Shown one piece after another: positions 38,346-50,821 of a DNA stretch of 64,000 nucleotides. The position numbers and the translations under genes are program-made. Below the pieces are notes generated by a model. It saw nothing but the letters and a program-made list of their open reading frames with translations, had not been told where the DNA came from and made no database searches. Location of the stretch: contig NC_092576.1 in the NCBI RefSeq assembly GCF_037975245.1, forward strand, positions 3,975,001-4,039,000, in the 5' to 3' direction. Source of the stretch: Apostichopus japonicus (lineage: Eukaryota; Echinodermata; Holothuroidea; Aspidochirotida; Stichopodidae). How positions within the stretch are numbered: the first letter of the stretch is position 1; the number at the start of each line of letters is the position of its first letter.

Positions 38346-38429
38346 AGCGGTGTTTCTAAAATGTGAGTATTAGTTTAAGTTGAACAAGTTTAGTGTTTCA
38401 TCGTCCAACCAACATACCGACCAAACACA

Positions 38430-40986
38430 ATGCTTTACCTTTCTACTCTGCGTATCGGTCTGCTTTCTGTTGTGCTTTCAACAGTTTTTGCAGGAGGTAA
38501 GTATCCAGTTCTGTTCTTGAGAAAAAAATGCTTGAAGTTTTAATAAAAAATCTCGACACATTTCGGCTTGATACTAATTTCGATCAACAATTAGTCTGAA
38601 AGAGAATCCGAACGTATCAGTTGTTTTCGTCCAGAAATTCTTTAATCAATCACTTTGATATTGACATATATTGGCCTAGTTAAGATTCTACTTGATCAAG
38701 TTAATGACTCGAAAAGTATTACATCGGAAATGACACCAACTGTCTGACCATTCGGTGAATTGGAAATTAACGTCTCACACGATTACTTCATGCAATTTGT
38801 TTGATAAGTTTATGAATGGTCAGTCAATGAACTATAGTGATGAGAAAAGTGAAATCATGGCTAATAAAGCAATGAAACGAACAAAGGAAATTCGTTAATC
38901 ACTATCAGATAATATAATTTTTACAGATTGCGATGAATATTGTGTAAAACCGGCTCCGGAAGGGTCATGTTGCAAACGGTTCGGTCTGAATGTTAACCGT
39001 GATTCCGATGTAGTCATCACCGCCTCAACCACATACAACAGTGGATACGGCCCAGACAGAGCCGCTCTCTTTGAAGCTGAGGTTGGGGGAATTGCTGGTT
39101 GGGCAGCCGCCACTAACAACGCGTAAGAAAATGAAATTAACAACATATTTATGTCAATACTATATAATGAACATACAGTAAATTATATTTTCATAACTGC
39201 TACTATATTATACATATCGTACAAAGGTAATGATTTTTCATTGTTGCTTAGACAACATGCTAACATTTAATTTTGTAATAGGATATAGGGATGGATTACA
39301 ATACGCATCGTTGAGGTTCAAGTGTTTAGGTGGATTAAATAGTCAGAACAACTGTGATATCATTAAAACAAAGCATGTTTATTGAAGATATGGACTGGTC
39401 TGTGCAAAAGTTAAGATCGAAACTGTGGCATAGCAAACACATTATGTTTTCAAGCCAAAACTGTAGTATGTAAAAATAAATCATTATGGACTCGCAATAA
39501 ATCATTCTTATTATCTTAGGATGAATGCAAATATATCAAAATCGATTTGCACTCATGATTTTATCTTAATGTTAATGTAAATTTGTAAATATCATCATGG
39601 ACATCTTACTAAAGAATCTATCTTAGGTTAAATTTAAATATATGAAAATCCATATCTATATTATGACAAAAATGGTTCAATATTATTATGATGATTTTTT
39701 TCTGTTGCTATAGCTAAATAATTCTAAAATGTTGTCGTCTAATGCTTCCCGTAAGAAGAAATGTACCGTAAGAAAGTATGTTCTTATGGTCGGTTCTCAT
39801 CTGTTTCGCAGTGAGCAATGGATTCAAGTAGATTTTGGCTCCCCTCGCCAAGTGACAGGTGTCCTCTTGCAAGGGCGAGGTGCCGGATGTTGCAACCAGT
39901 GGGTTACGTCATTCCGAATTCTCTTTTCCAATGACGGGGAGATTTTCTATAGTACACCGGTAAGCACTAACAGATACCTGTATTTCTTACGTTCTTATCA
40001 TGTGTTCCCTACTCCTTCTCCCCCCTCCCCCCCACTTTCACTCATCTTCTCACAGCTCCCTTCACTCTTTTTTCTCCACACCTTTTTGTCTTTGTCCCTC
40101 TCCAGTTTATTCCCTACCTTGTGCCTTTAATCTTAGCTTTGTCCCTCCACTGTTTATCTCCTACATCTCCTCTTCCCCTGTTGCTTTCTTCTCACCATCC
40201 CTGGTCTACTTATAATCCCCTTTCATCTATCTCATTGTGTTCACCATGCTCATTAACCTGTCTGTATTCTGTGCGTGTCTTTGTCTCCTCTGTTACTGTT
40301 ACTTGTCATTTAGCCTCTGAAGAAGATCCTGCTAGGATCGAAACGTCAGGCCAACTTACTTTTACACAATCTATTACACAGGCTCTCTAGTGAATAAGCA
40401 GTTTACTAACAGCTTTATTTGATTTTAATATAAAAACTTCATACATATAGCTATCTATATTTGAGATACATTAAACGACAAGATAGTCCAACAGTAGTGT
40501 ATTTGGTTAAAGCAAGTTTTCATTTGGGCATTCTTCGTCCGTTCAAGATTCTGTTATGACTCTGGAACTGAAGAAGAACTAATATTTCGCATCCTGTTAG
40601 TCATATTAGATCTTTAAAAAAATGGCATCGAATCGTCCCGCCAAATGAACGAGTCCTTCATTTGAATAATGTAAAATTAGTAGGAAGTGTAATGGATATC
40701 CTATACTCTATCGTTACTTCAACTTGTGACTTCATACCAAGGTAAATAATGCTGCCAATCACTCGTCTTGAGCTACAAAATAGTATTTCAAATATCGTAC
40801 GTCATTCCGTGATGTATTTCTCTTTCACAGACTATCGAGGGAACATTCGATCGACACACCGTAGCTCGTCGTTACCTAGACCGACCCATTGTCGCTCGCT
40901 ACGTTCGACTGAATCCCATTACCTACTTTGGTCATATTACTCTAAGGTTTGACCTTCTTGGATGTGAAGCAGGCATCTTTGGCTAG
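38430..40986 (+). CDS. Discoidin-domain secreted protein, copy E
   Basis: Exons are 38430-38496, 38927-39122, 39812-39959 and 40831-40986, encoding 188 residues. Sister to copy D: EAEVGGIAG, the Cys-Cys loop GAGCCNQ, exon 4 of the DRHT/RYVRL type, and the same intron 3 insertion. It still differs from D in loop 1, which reads TTYNSGYGPD, and at residue 39, where Lys replaces Glu (CCKRFG). The N-terminus is DCDEYC. All splice sites and the frame are intact. The D-E comparison shows loop 1 changing again after the two copies came to share a distinctive exon 3 and insertion. Confidence 0.93.
40003..40423. mobile_element. Insertion in intron 3 of copy E with hammerhead-like motif
   Basis: Counterpart of the copy D insertion at 31299-31716 at the identical site, with scattered base differences and small length changes in the C/T tract. 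The hammerhead-like motif lies at 40313-40351 and is unchanged in its core. Confidence 0.55.
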
Positions 40987-41208
40987 TTGTAAAACAAAAT
41001 TCCCTTGTTCGTGAAATACTTTGAGATATTTAAGAATGATATTCCTTTAATTTAACGTTTACGAAAAATGTAGCTAAAGTATGTTACTTAAACTGAAGTA
41101 CACAAGACACAAACAGTTTACCTTAAGTTTCTGTTTGAGATGTTAACAATTGTGATGGTGTAAGGGTAACTGTAGCTAGATTGCATGAAGTTTACAAAAT
41201 ATATCGCT

Positions 41209-41214
41209 AATAAA
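41209..41214 (+). promoter_or_regulatory. Polyadenylation signal, copy E
   Basis: AATAAA in the conserved context, 222 bp after the stop. Confidence 0.55.
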
Positions 41215-41895
41215 TATCCGAGAGATCGTATAAACGAAATTTTGTTTTGAGCTATTTTTGAGTCTAATGATTTAACTTTATGAACGTTATCATTTTTAAG
41301 ATAAACTGGCGATAGTAAATGTTGCATTAGTTGGTATGCACATCTTACCGTCGGTTTGTTTGAAACACAAATTATTGATAATATTAACCTTATTTGTACA
41401 GGAATATGTTTCTCGTTATAGATATGTAGTAAAAGCAATCAAATGAAACGCATTTGCCAGTCAAACTAATTATCATACGATTTATCACTTTTTAACTAGA
41501 AAGAATACACTGCGGGAATTTGCAGTTTGTGTATGGTTATGCTATACGGGTACTATGTTATGGAGACTACAATACTGCGCTACAATAAACACATTTTGAA
41601 CTTTTTGCGCTTTCGTACGTACGTGCAAACAGTATCTACAGTGTACGCTTTATCGCAAATAAATCAGCATTTTAATATACGACCGCACAGCGCGTTTGTG
41701 GACCGAATGGGGTTGCTATTTGCTTAATTTAAACAGTATAGCGCAGGCAAAATAAAGCATGTTACTGCAAGACAAGGTAAGTGACACCCACTGTTTAAAA
41801 AAAAAAATAGTATCGAATGGTAGCAGTTGGTCAAGGCGATGATTCTTTTTCCTTTGATTGATATATATTAGACGGTGCTTACCTTGCATAGTCTA

Positions 41896-42200
41896 TCAGT
41901 ACAAGTACTATATGAAGCTAAAGACATAATATTAGGCCTGGAAGGCTAGCCTATCAGTACAAAAACTATATGTAGCTATAACATTAATATTACGGCTGTT
42001 AGCCTAGCCAGTAGCAGTAATACTACTATATAAAGCTATATAACTAACATTAGGCCTGCTATCCTAGCCTATTTGAACTAATGCAATATGTAGCTATATA
42101 CCTAATGTAACGGCTCGTAGCCTAGCCTATCAGTACTAATACAACATGTAGCTACCTTATATTACGGCTGGCAGCCTAGCCTATCAGTGCAAATACTATA
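41896..42200. repeat. Minisatellite, about 5 units (spacer E-F)
   Basis: Same 60-bp family as in the other spacers. Confidence 0.8.
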
Positions 42201-43933
42201 AAATAAAATAAAACAAATAAAACAAACAAACAAATAAAACAAACCTAAATGTACTCGAACCTGGGGGATGGGGCAGATGATGAATGTGAAGGGTGGGGGG
42301 GGGGGCAGTCTTTCGAGAGAGCGCTAAAAATGAAGAGTAAACGTTTGTGTTGCCATCTATCGGTATAAGGTTCGAATTTCCCGGACTCCTCATCGCCTCT
42401 ATTAATTAACCTGCTGAGGCTATCCGAGCATTGAGTCACGTTGAATGCTACTACACTGACTATACATGGCCTGCATGCAAATAGTGTGAAGGCTACGCGA
42501 AAACAGTATGAATGTAAAGGTTGCCGGTTGCCCATTTGACCTTTCTATCGATTCAATTATTAAGTTTCACTATTTCGTTTTTTTCTTAAAAAAAAAAATG
42601 GTGAAGTTTTTGTACCAAAAGAGGAAACTTTTAGTTCACGAATATCCCTATACGAAAAACAACCCTTCCGTTATACCCCTCCCCTTATACCCCTCATCCA
42701 GGACGGCAATCCACCGCTATGTGCCTGAAAATGGGGACACAAATTTGACTGTGCCACCCCACCCCCCTCCTCCACACCAAAAACCTGATTACTCCTCTGA
42801 TGAACCGCATTAGTTCCTTATTAAGTGCGTTAAACAGATTTTGAACCGCCTTGTTTATAATGTTACAAATAAGATATATAGTTAGACAAATATGATTGTA
42901 ATGACGGTACCCAATATACCATACAAGAGTCCTCAGTAGCCTACTACATTACAACAGTTGTAATTAGGCTTCTGCTGGCAATATGAGTAGTTGTCCAAAT
43001 TCATTGCGTCATAGTAGTTCTCAACCCTCCCAAGAAAGCAATCTTCAATTTCTCGTCATTATGCGGATCCTCAGTTTGTGTGTAATAAGGGAATCATTCC
43101 TCAGTCATTACCAATGGTTGGAACAAGATTCTAAGAGTATAAATGCCTGACTTAATGTTTCACTAATTCGTGGCACGGTACTTCTGACATCATCATTTAT
43201 TCTGATTGTTATGATATGCACTTGTCCAATAAAATTCACATTTCGTTAGCGTTTGATTATCGTTTCTCTCAATTCAATGTACATACAATGACGTAAGCCA
43301 TAAAGTAACATTTTATTTGAAATTTCTTTTCGGTTAATATGTATCTCAACCACTGAATTCTCATACTGCATTCAAACAAGAAGATACATGAAGACAATAT
43401 GAATGAACATTTTGCTCAGAGTTCAAACAAGCTAACAATGACCATGCTTCCTAGACAAATATCCATGTGACAATCCGGTTTGAAGATTTTCACTGTAAAC
43501 GTACTTCGACATAAAGGTGGCGCCCTTTCTATTAAAAAAAAGCTCTGATTGAAGAACAAACAAATATTTGTTTCAAAAGATTAAAAGCCTTTTGAAAGCC
43601 CCATTGACTTACATACTAAATCACAACAGTAATGTGGTCTCTAAGTCCAAATAGAGGTCTCACTATTTAAACGCTACCCATCACTGGATAGCTGACAAGT
43701 TGGTAATTCATTACATTATCATTTTTGTGTATCATTACAATTCCTTAATTTTGCAAATGAGAGCCTGAAGTTTTCGTCACTTGTAAACAAATCTCTTTCA
43801 TCAGCAGTAAACAGTTTCGTACGATGCTCCTGGAAGGCCTGACGGGGTCTAACATTGTCCCAGTTGAAGCAATATTTGCACCACATGTACTTTAATTCAT
43901 GCTTTGTAACATGCAATTATTAATATATTAAAA

Positions 43934-44185
<252 letters not shown>

Positions 44186-45708
44186 GTTATAACGGTGACT
44201 GTCATAATTGTTCACACTGAGAGGTTACTGAGCATAAGTTGTTTGATGGGTTAATTTTAATATATTATAAGTTTAAATACAGTCTTGCGCTAAGCTATAC
44301 CTTTCGATATGATTAATTTGGCTACTTATGTAGTGTGTCTTTCTTGAACCTAAATATTTTGTGGAAATAAGTAGCCAATACATTATGCAGCCGCAATGAA
44401 CATACACAAAATGTGCTCAATCGTACAAAACTCATCCCAAAAGCCACCCGACGTGAAGGTTGTAATACATTGGCCCTTACGCTCAAGGTCACAGGGATAT
44501 CTGGGGAGTAAGTATCAGAGGTAATTATCTCCAAGAGATATCTGGAGAATATCTTGCTATTAGTGAAGTTATGGAGTTTAACAGATCTGCGAGTTGATAA
44601 TCTGTTTATATTCAAATTAACTGTAGACACGAAATTGAGATTTAACTCTTACAAGGTCTCATACATTGTATTAGTATCATACAGAATAATGAATATATAA
44701 AGTTTCAACTTTCGAAAATGGTTTTTATTACTTTCCTATGTAATTAATCTCCACGTTCAAGCTGGCAATTTAACTCAACCGCAACGCATGTTTGATACTT
44801 TATTCTTCCTTTAGAAAAATGAATGTAGTATTTCTAACATTAGCATGCCTTCACTTTGAGATTGAAGGAAATACTGATTGTATCAAAAGTGCTACAGCCG
44901 CCTTCGATTAAATCTAAACATTCAGCTTTTTTCTAAAAATATTTTATGAATTTTATATCCTGTTTCACAGTATTTCGACAGAACCAAAACTTCTGTAGTA
45001 ATGTTCTTTATGTCGTCTTTGAAAAGAAATGCCCGCTGGTAAATTAATTGCGCGAAACTGATATAGGGCCTATCGTCAATTAATAGTACACGGCACCACA
45101 TAACATTATTGGTATGTTTACTACTAAAATAGTAGCTTTTAAAACTCGCTGATACCACCGTCTCCATCTTTACCACATTTCGGTCGATTTTTGAAGGTGT
45201 TTTTTGTCATTTATGTGTAGATTGTGAGTACTACATGCACTGCAAAAGTGACAAACGATGTGTTTTATCATTATTGGGAGACTAAATTCGCTCAGTGGTT
45301 GCATAGACCAGGGAGTTGTTATTCCACAACAACTCCCTGCATAGACGAACCTGGTTATATAATTGATATTGCTCACTCTCTTGTGATATAGTTCCCCTAG
45401 TAATTATCTCTGTTCAACCATTGATCCGTAGTTGTTATATAATATGTTCGTATAGTATAGCAAGGTTATCCGACCGAGGTCAAAGCGGTCGTTGCTGATT
45501 GTGTGATACATTGCAAGGAATTACAAGCGCATACTAAACCAGAATGCAAAACGCATTGAGGCTTCGATGACTTCATTGCACTAGACTTCTGCGTTTTAAC
45601 CAGAAACAGCTGTTGCAATATAAATACCCCAAACCATGTTATTAGAGAAGTAAGACAAAAAGGTTTTCCGTTGAATTGCAATTATGATGATATTATAAAT
45701 TAGTTCAC
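44186..45708 (-). repeat. Inverted copy of a spacer segment
   Basis: Read on the - strand, this block matches the forward spacer segment found at about 35558-37041 in the D-E spacer. Its left edge is the inverse of ...ccgttataac, and the sequence that normally follows (atcagtgcggtctgcc) resumes forward at about 45809. This fixes one breakpoint almost to the base. It carries D/E-type variants such as ctctcagtgtg and cagtcaccgtt, which agrees with an in-place inversion. Confidence 0.92.
45309..45339. mobile_element. Minute palindromic insertion (hAT-like ends)
   Basis: A 31-bp palindrome, with 12-bp arms CAGGGAGTTGTT / AACAACTCCCTG around the loop attccac, interrupts the sequence tgcatagac-gaacct that is continuous in the other spacers. 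The host bases tgcatagac are repeated on both sides. Because the element end and the flank share bases, the duplication can be read as 7 to 9 bp, which includes the 8 bp of hAT elements. CAGGG also fits the hAT end pattern YARNG. Confidence 0.6.
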
Positions 45709-45807
45709 GTCGGGTGGATTCCAATTCAACATTTTAACTCAAATTTGGAATCTTTTCAATTTAGAAAGTCATTTCAGATGCCTTTATCCACTCGGCTACA
45801 GCACCGG
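45709..45807 (-). other. Filler at inversion junction, tRNA-like head
   Basis: About 99 bp has no match in the other spacers and sits exactly between the inverted block and the resumed spacer. On the - strand it begins ggtgctgTAGCCGAGTGG, a perfect class II (Ser/Leu-type) tRNA box A at 45788-45798. A degenerate box B-like GGAATCC lies near the other end. The acceptor stem does not close, so this is a tRNA pseudogene or SINE head, not a working tRNA. Confidence 0.35.
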
Positions 45808-46805
45808 TCATCAGTGCGGTCTGCCTTCTTTTACGACATTAATAACACTATTACTAATTTGTACGTTGATGCCTGTCCATAAATATACATTGACAATATC
45901 AGAACAATTGGAGCTAGTTTACAATTTTGATTTTTTTTTCTGTGACATTGAAAGCAGCTCAGTCAACATTTGGATACCGTTTTATTCATACAAAAATGTG
46001 GTATCAACTTGAGTAGTTAAGTTTTCAAAAAAAGTGAAGTAAAAATTACCAAAGTTTGAGGTTTAATTTGGTGTTTTAATTTTGTGTACTATGAGACTAT
46101 AAAATGTTTCTGGGACAACAAATGTAAAAGTTGAATCGAAGTTCTTGAAATACTCTACCATGAATCTACATTTGGTGGAAAAATCGAGATGATTGCCATA
46201 GTGTTGTGATCAATTACAATGTTATTTCCAGTAACACTCTGCCAGATTAGAAAATGGTCGAACAAAAAAGGTGCCTTAGGATATTGATGTCTTCTTTCCA
46301 TGAGGTGCATCAGTAAGGTGTAACAAATCATACGTTTGAATGTACGCAAAATTTGCATGCTGATAATTGGATACAACGCTGATTGTTAAAAAAAGTGGTG
46401 TTTCTGTTATTATTTTGAAAATACTTTATATATTTGCATGGCTATTTCTGAGAGCCTTGTAGAAACAAGGGAATGGTTTGATATTTGATGCAATGAACTA
46501 AACAGCTTTTACACTCATTAAGTTTGTCATTTTTTTTATGTTCCAGACTTATATTTTGTTGTTTTATGTTTTCCATATGTTCAAAATATAGGAAACTTGT
46601 ACAACGTATATATTTTGTCGTGATAACTTAAAACAGACAAGTGTGTGTTATCGCAACTACTCACCATTGAGTTCATAATACTAGAACCGTCTCTGAATAG
46701 ACACCAAAGTAAAAAGAAGGAAAAATTGAAGAGGGATGCATTAACAATACTTAAATGGTCTATTAACTTCAACAAGTTTTTTTTTTCAGTTACCATTGCT
46801 TCTTA

Positions 46806-47740
46806 CCTGCACAACGATGTTACCTGCACAACGATGTTGTTGCTCCGTATGAGAAGGAAATCCAGGATTTTGTTACTTGGTGCAACCAAAACTACCTAAA
46901 CTTGAATGGCAAAAAAACTAAGGAGATAGTATTTGACTTCAGAAAACAGCCACATGATCATGGTCAAATCAGGGTTAATGATGAGATTGTCGAAAAGGTG
47001 CACCACTATAAATATCTAGGTACTATCATTGACTGTAAACTTAACTTCAAAGACCAGGTTGATGCAATTAGATCAAAAGCTTGCCAACGATTGTACTTTT
47101 TACGTAAACTGAAATATTTTAATGTCGACAACACTATTCTTTTACTTTTTTACCAGTCAGTGATACAAAGCGTGCTGACTTTTAGTATTATATGTTTTTA
47201 CGGGCTGCTTACAAAGGATTCTTCGATTAAATTAGAGAAGGTTGTAAGGGCTGCCAGCCGTACTATTGGGAGGGATATTGGTTTAAAAACTACTTATGAA
47301 CTCTACATTGATATGGTGCACCAGAAAACCCATGGAATATTAAAAGACCATACACATCCTCTTTTCGAAAACTATGTATTCTGCCGTTTAGGCAGCAGAC
47401 TTAGCATGCCACGGTCTAAGCATAACAGATTCAGGTTTTCTTTTGTACCCAATTCTGTTTTTTTTTTTCAACCTGAGGGCTGTTAGATAGGTTTCTTTTG
47501 TTTTATAATCTTGTTTATATATGTATATATGTGTATATTTTTCTCACATGTATGGATATTGTTGTTGTTGTTGATATTCTTACCTTTTCATTCAACTTCT
47601 CTGTGTTTTGTTTATACTAATATTTTACTGTATTCTGAATGTATCTTTATAACTTTAATTTTTATGTGTTTTGCTGCAGGGCGACAAATTTCCATATCTT
47701 ATGGACGAAATGAATATCTATCTATCTATCTATCTATCTA
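46806..47740 (+). mobile_element. 5'-truncated L2/Rex-type LINE fragment
   Basis: Insertion into the E-F spacer at ttgcttctta|ttttcttg, shown by comparison with the intact spacers. It encodes the C-terminal part of a non-LTR reverse transcriptase (46826-47486): NYLNLNGKKTKE, YKYLGTIID, RLYFLRKL and the closing motif RLGSRLSMPRSKHNR typical of the L2/Rex1/CR1 group. A 3' untranslated region and an (ATCT)n tail (47715-47740) follow. The flanks share TCTTA (46801-46805 and 47741-47745), a possible short target duplication. The 5' junction carries a 17-bp direct duplication of cctgcacaacgatgtt. The catalytic part, endonuclease and 5' end are missing, so it is dead on arrival. Confidence 0.88.
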
Positions 47741-47984
47741 TCTTATTTTCTTGTTAAGGAACCACATACATAGCTTTACAGTGTGTAGTACACGGTATAG
47801 CTATGCGTATATGCCAATAGTCTAGCAACTATAAGATTGTTTTTCATGGCTGAGGTATATGCAACTTTGAAATACCACACTGCTTAATCTAGAGCAAATG
47901 TATTAAATTACTTTTATTTGTTTTTAACATGCATCAATTTACATCATCGCTTCCTTCAAATTGAAACTGACCTCTACTAGTTTG

Positions 47985-47992
47985 TATATAAT
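47985..47992 (+). promoter_or_regulatory. TATA-like box, copy F
   Basis: TATATAAT lies 100 bp before the ATG of copy F, followed by atagaggtg rather than atagcggtg. Confidence 0.6.
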
Positions 47993-48084
47993 AGAGGTGT
48001 TTCTAAAATGTGAGTATTAGTTTAAGTTGAACTGAGATTCAAGTATAGTGTTTGACATACCAACCAACAAACCGACCAAAGACA

Positions 48085-50201
48085 ATGCTTTACCTTTCTA
48101 CTCTGCGTATTGGTCTGCTTTCTGTTGTGCTTTCAACAGTTTTTGCAGGAGGTAAGTATCCAGTTCTGTTCTTTAGCCCAAAAAATGTTGAATTTTATTA
48201 AAAAATATCGGCACAATTTGGCTTGAAACTAATTGCGACCATCAATTATTCTGAAAGGGAATCCAAACGTGTCAGTCTTTTTCTTCCAGAAATTCTTTGA
48301 TCAATCACTTTGATATTGACATATATTGGCCTAGTTAAGATTCTACTTGATCAAGTTAATGACTCGAAAAGTATTACATCGGAAATTATACCAACTGTCT
48401 GACCATTCGGTGATTTGGAAATTAACGTCTCACACGATTACTTCATGCAATTTGTTTGATAAGTTTATGAATGGTCAGTCAATGAACTATAGTGATGGGA
48501 AAAGTGAAATCATGGCTAATAAAACAATGAAACGAACGAAATAAATTCGTTAATCACTATCAGATAATATAATTTTTACAGATTACGATGCATATTGTGT
48601 AAAACCGCCTCCGGAAGGGTCATGTTGCGAACGATTCGGTCTGAACGTTAACCGTGATTCAGATGTAGTTATCACCGCCTCAAGCTCATACGACAATAAT
48701 CACCGACCACAGAGAGCCGCTCTTTTTGAAGACGATCAAGGGGGAATTTCTGGTTGGGGAGCCGCCACTACCGACGCGTAAGAAAATGAAATTTACAACA
48801 TAATTATGTCAATACTGCATAATGAACATACAGTAAATTATATTTTCATAACTGCTACCATATTAAACATATCGTACAAAGGTAATGATTTTCCATTGTC
48901 GTTTAGACAACACGCTAAAATCTGATTTTGTTATAGGATATACGGACGGATTAAGATCGCTTAGTTTAAAGTGTTCAGTTGAATTAAATGGTCAGAACAT
49001 TTAGGATATCATTAGAACCAAGCGTGTTTATTGAAGATATGGACTTGAGTGGACAAAAGTTAAGATGGAAACTGTGGCATAGCAAACACATTATGTTTTC
49101 AAGCCAAACCGCAGTACGTAATAATAAATTATTATGGAATCGTTATAAATCATGCTATCTTAGGCTAAATGTAAATATATCAAAATCAGTATGCACTCCT
49201 TAAACATGAATCTATCTTAAGTTAATGTAAATTTGTAAATATCATCATGGACTCCTTATTCATGAATCTATCTTAGGTTAAATGTAAATATATGAATATC
49301 CAAGTCTATTTTTAATTTTGATTATGACCAAAATGGTTCAATATTTTTATTATTTATTGTTGTTGCGATAGCTAAATAATTCTAAAATGTTGTCGCCTAA
49401 TGCTTCCCAAATGTACCGTAAGACAGTATGTGTTATGGTCGGTTCTCATCTGTTTCGCAGTGAGCAATGGATTCAAGTAGATTTTGGCTCCCCTCGCCAA
49501 GTGACAGGTGTCCTCCTGCAAGGGCGCGGTTTTACTCACGTCACCCAGTGGGTTACGTCTTTCCGAATTCTCTTTTCCAATGACGGGGAGATTTTCTATA
49601 GTACACCGGTAAGCACTTACAGATACATGTACTTCTTATGTTCTTATCATGATGACAGTCTTAATATAAACACTGCATACGTATAGCTATTTTTATTTGA
49701 GATACATTAGAACGACAAGATAGTCCAACAGTAGTGCATGTGGTTTAAGCAAGTTTCATTTGGGCATTCTTCGTCCGTTTAAGATTCTGCTATGACTCTA
49801 GAACTGAAGAAGAACTAATATTTCGCATCCTATTAGTCATATAAGATCTGTAAAAAAATGGCACAGAATCGTCTCGCCAAATAAAGCGTCCTACATTTGA
49901 ATCATGTAAAATTAGTAGCAAGTGTAATGGATATCCTTCTCCGTCGATAATTCAACTTGTGACTTCATACTTAGGTATACAATTGCTCGTCTTGATCTTT
50001 AAAATAATATCGTACGTCATTCCGTGATGTATTTCTCTTTCACAGACAATCGAGGGAACGTTCGATAAAAGTACCGTAGCTCGTCGTTACTTAGACCGAC
50101 CCATTGTCGCTCGCTACTTTCGACTGAATCCTATTACCTACTTTGGTCATATTACCCTAAGGTTTGACCTTCTTGGATGTGAAGCAGGCTTCTTTGGCTA
50201 G
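48085..50201 (+). CDS. Discoidin-domain secreted protein, copy F
   Basis: Exons are 48085-48151, 48582-48777, 49461-49608 and 50046-50201, encoding 188 residues. It is closest to copy C in exon 2 (SSY--NHRPQ, GWG), with loop 1 SSYDNNHRPQ and the segment ATTDA before the exon junction. Loop 2 is GFTHVTQ as in copy A. Exon 4 is the DKST/RYFRL type and ends EAGFFG. The first cysteine of the N-terminal tail is replaced by Tyr (DYDAYC instead of DCNEYC), leaving C28, C37, C38 and C182, an even set of four instead of five. All splice sites and the frame are intact. It is the last copy; no further exon 1 is seen downstream. Confidence 0.93.
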
Positions 50202-50437
50202 TTGTAAAACGAAATTCCATTTGTTTGTGACACAACCGTCTCCCATACTTGGAGATATTTAAGAATGTTTGTCCTTTAATGTAACGTTAACGAAAAATGT
50301 TGCTAAAATATGTTACTTAAGCTGAAGTACACAAGACAAAAACAGTTTACCTTAAGTTTCTGTTTGAGATGTGAACAATTGTGATGGTGTAAGGGTAACT
50401 GTAGCTAACTTGCATGAAGTTTACAAAATATACCGCT

Positions 50438-50443
50438 AATAAA
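50438..50443 (+). promoter_or_regulatory. Polyadenylation signal, copy F
   Basis: AATAAA in the conserved context, 237 bp after the stop. Confidence 0.55.
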
Positions 50444-50821
50444 TATCCGAGAGATCGTATAAACGAAGTTTGGTTTTGACATATTTTTAATATTTTTAAT
50501 ACTGCTCTACAATAAACACATTTTGAACTTTTTGCGCTTTCGTACGTACGTGCAAACTGTATCTACAGTGTACGCTTTATCGCAAATAAATCAGCATTTT
50601 AATATACGACCGCACAGCGCGTTTGTGGACCAAATGGGGTTGCTATGTGCTTAAACAGTAGCCCAGGCAATATAAAGCATGTTACTGCAAGACACGGTAA
50701 GTGACACCCACTGTTTCAAAAAAAAAAAAAAAAAAATAGTATCGAATGGTAGCAGTTGGTCAAGGCGATGATTCTGCTTCCTTTGATTGATATATCTTAG
50801 ACGGTGCTCACCTTGCATAGT
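50444..50821. other. Truncated spacer after copy F
   Basis: The ordinary spacer start, with about 350 bp missing near 50480-50500 relative to the other copies. A poly-A run (50718-50737) and a donor-like site weakened by one base (acacGGTAAGTG) are kept. No gene. Confidence 0.7.
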
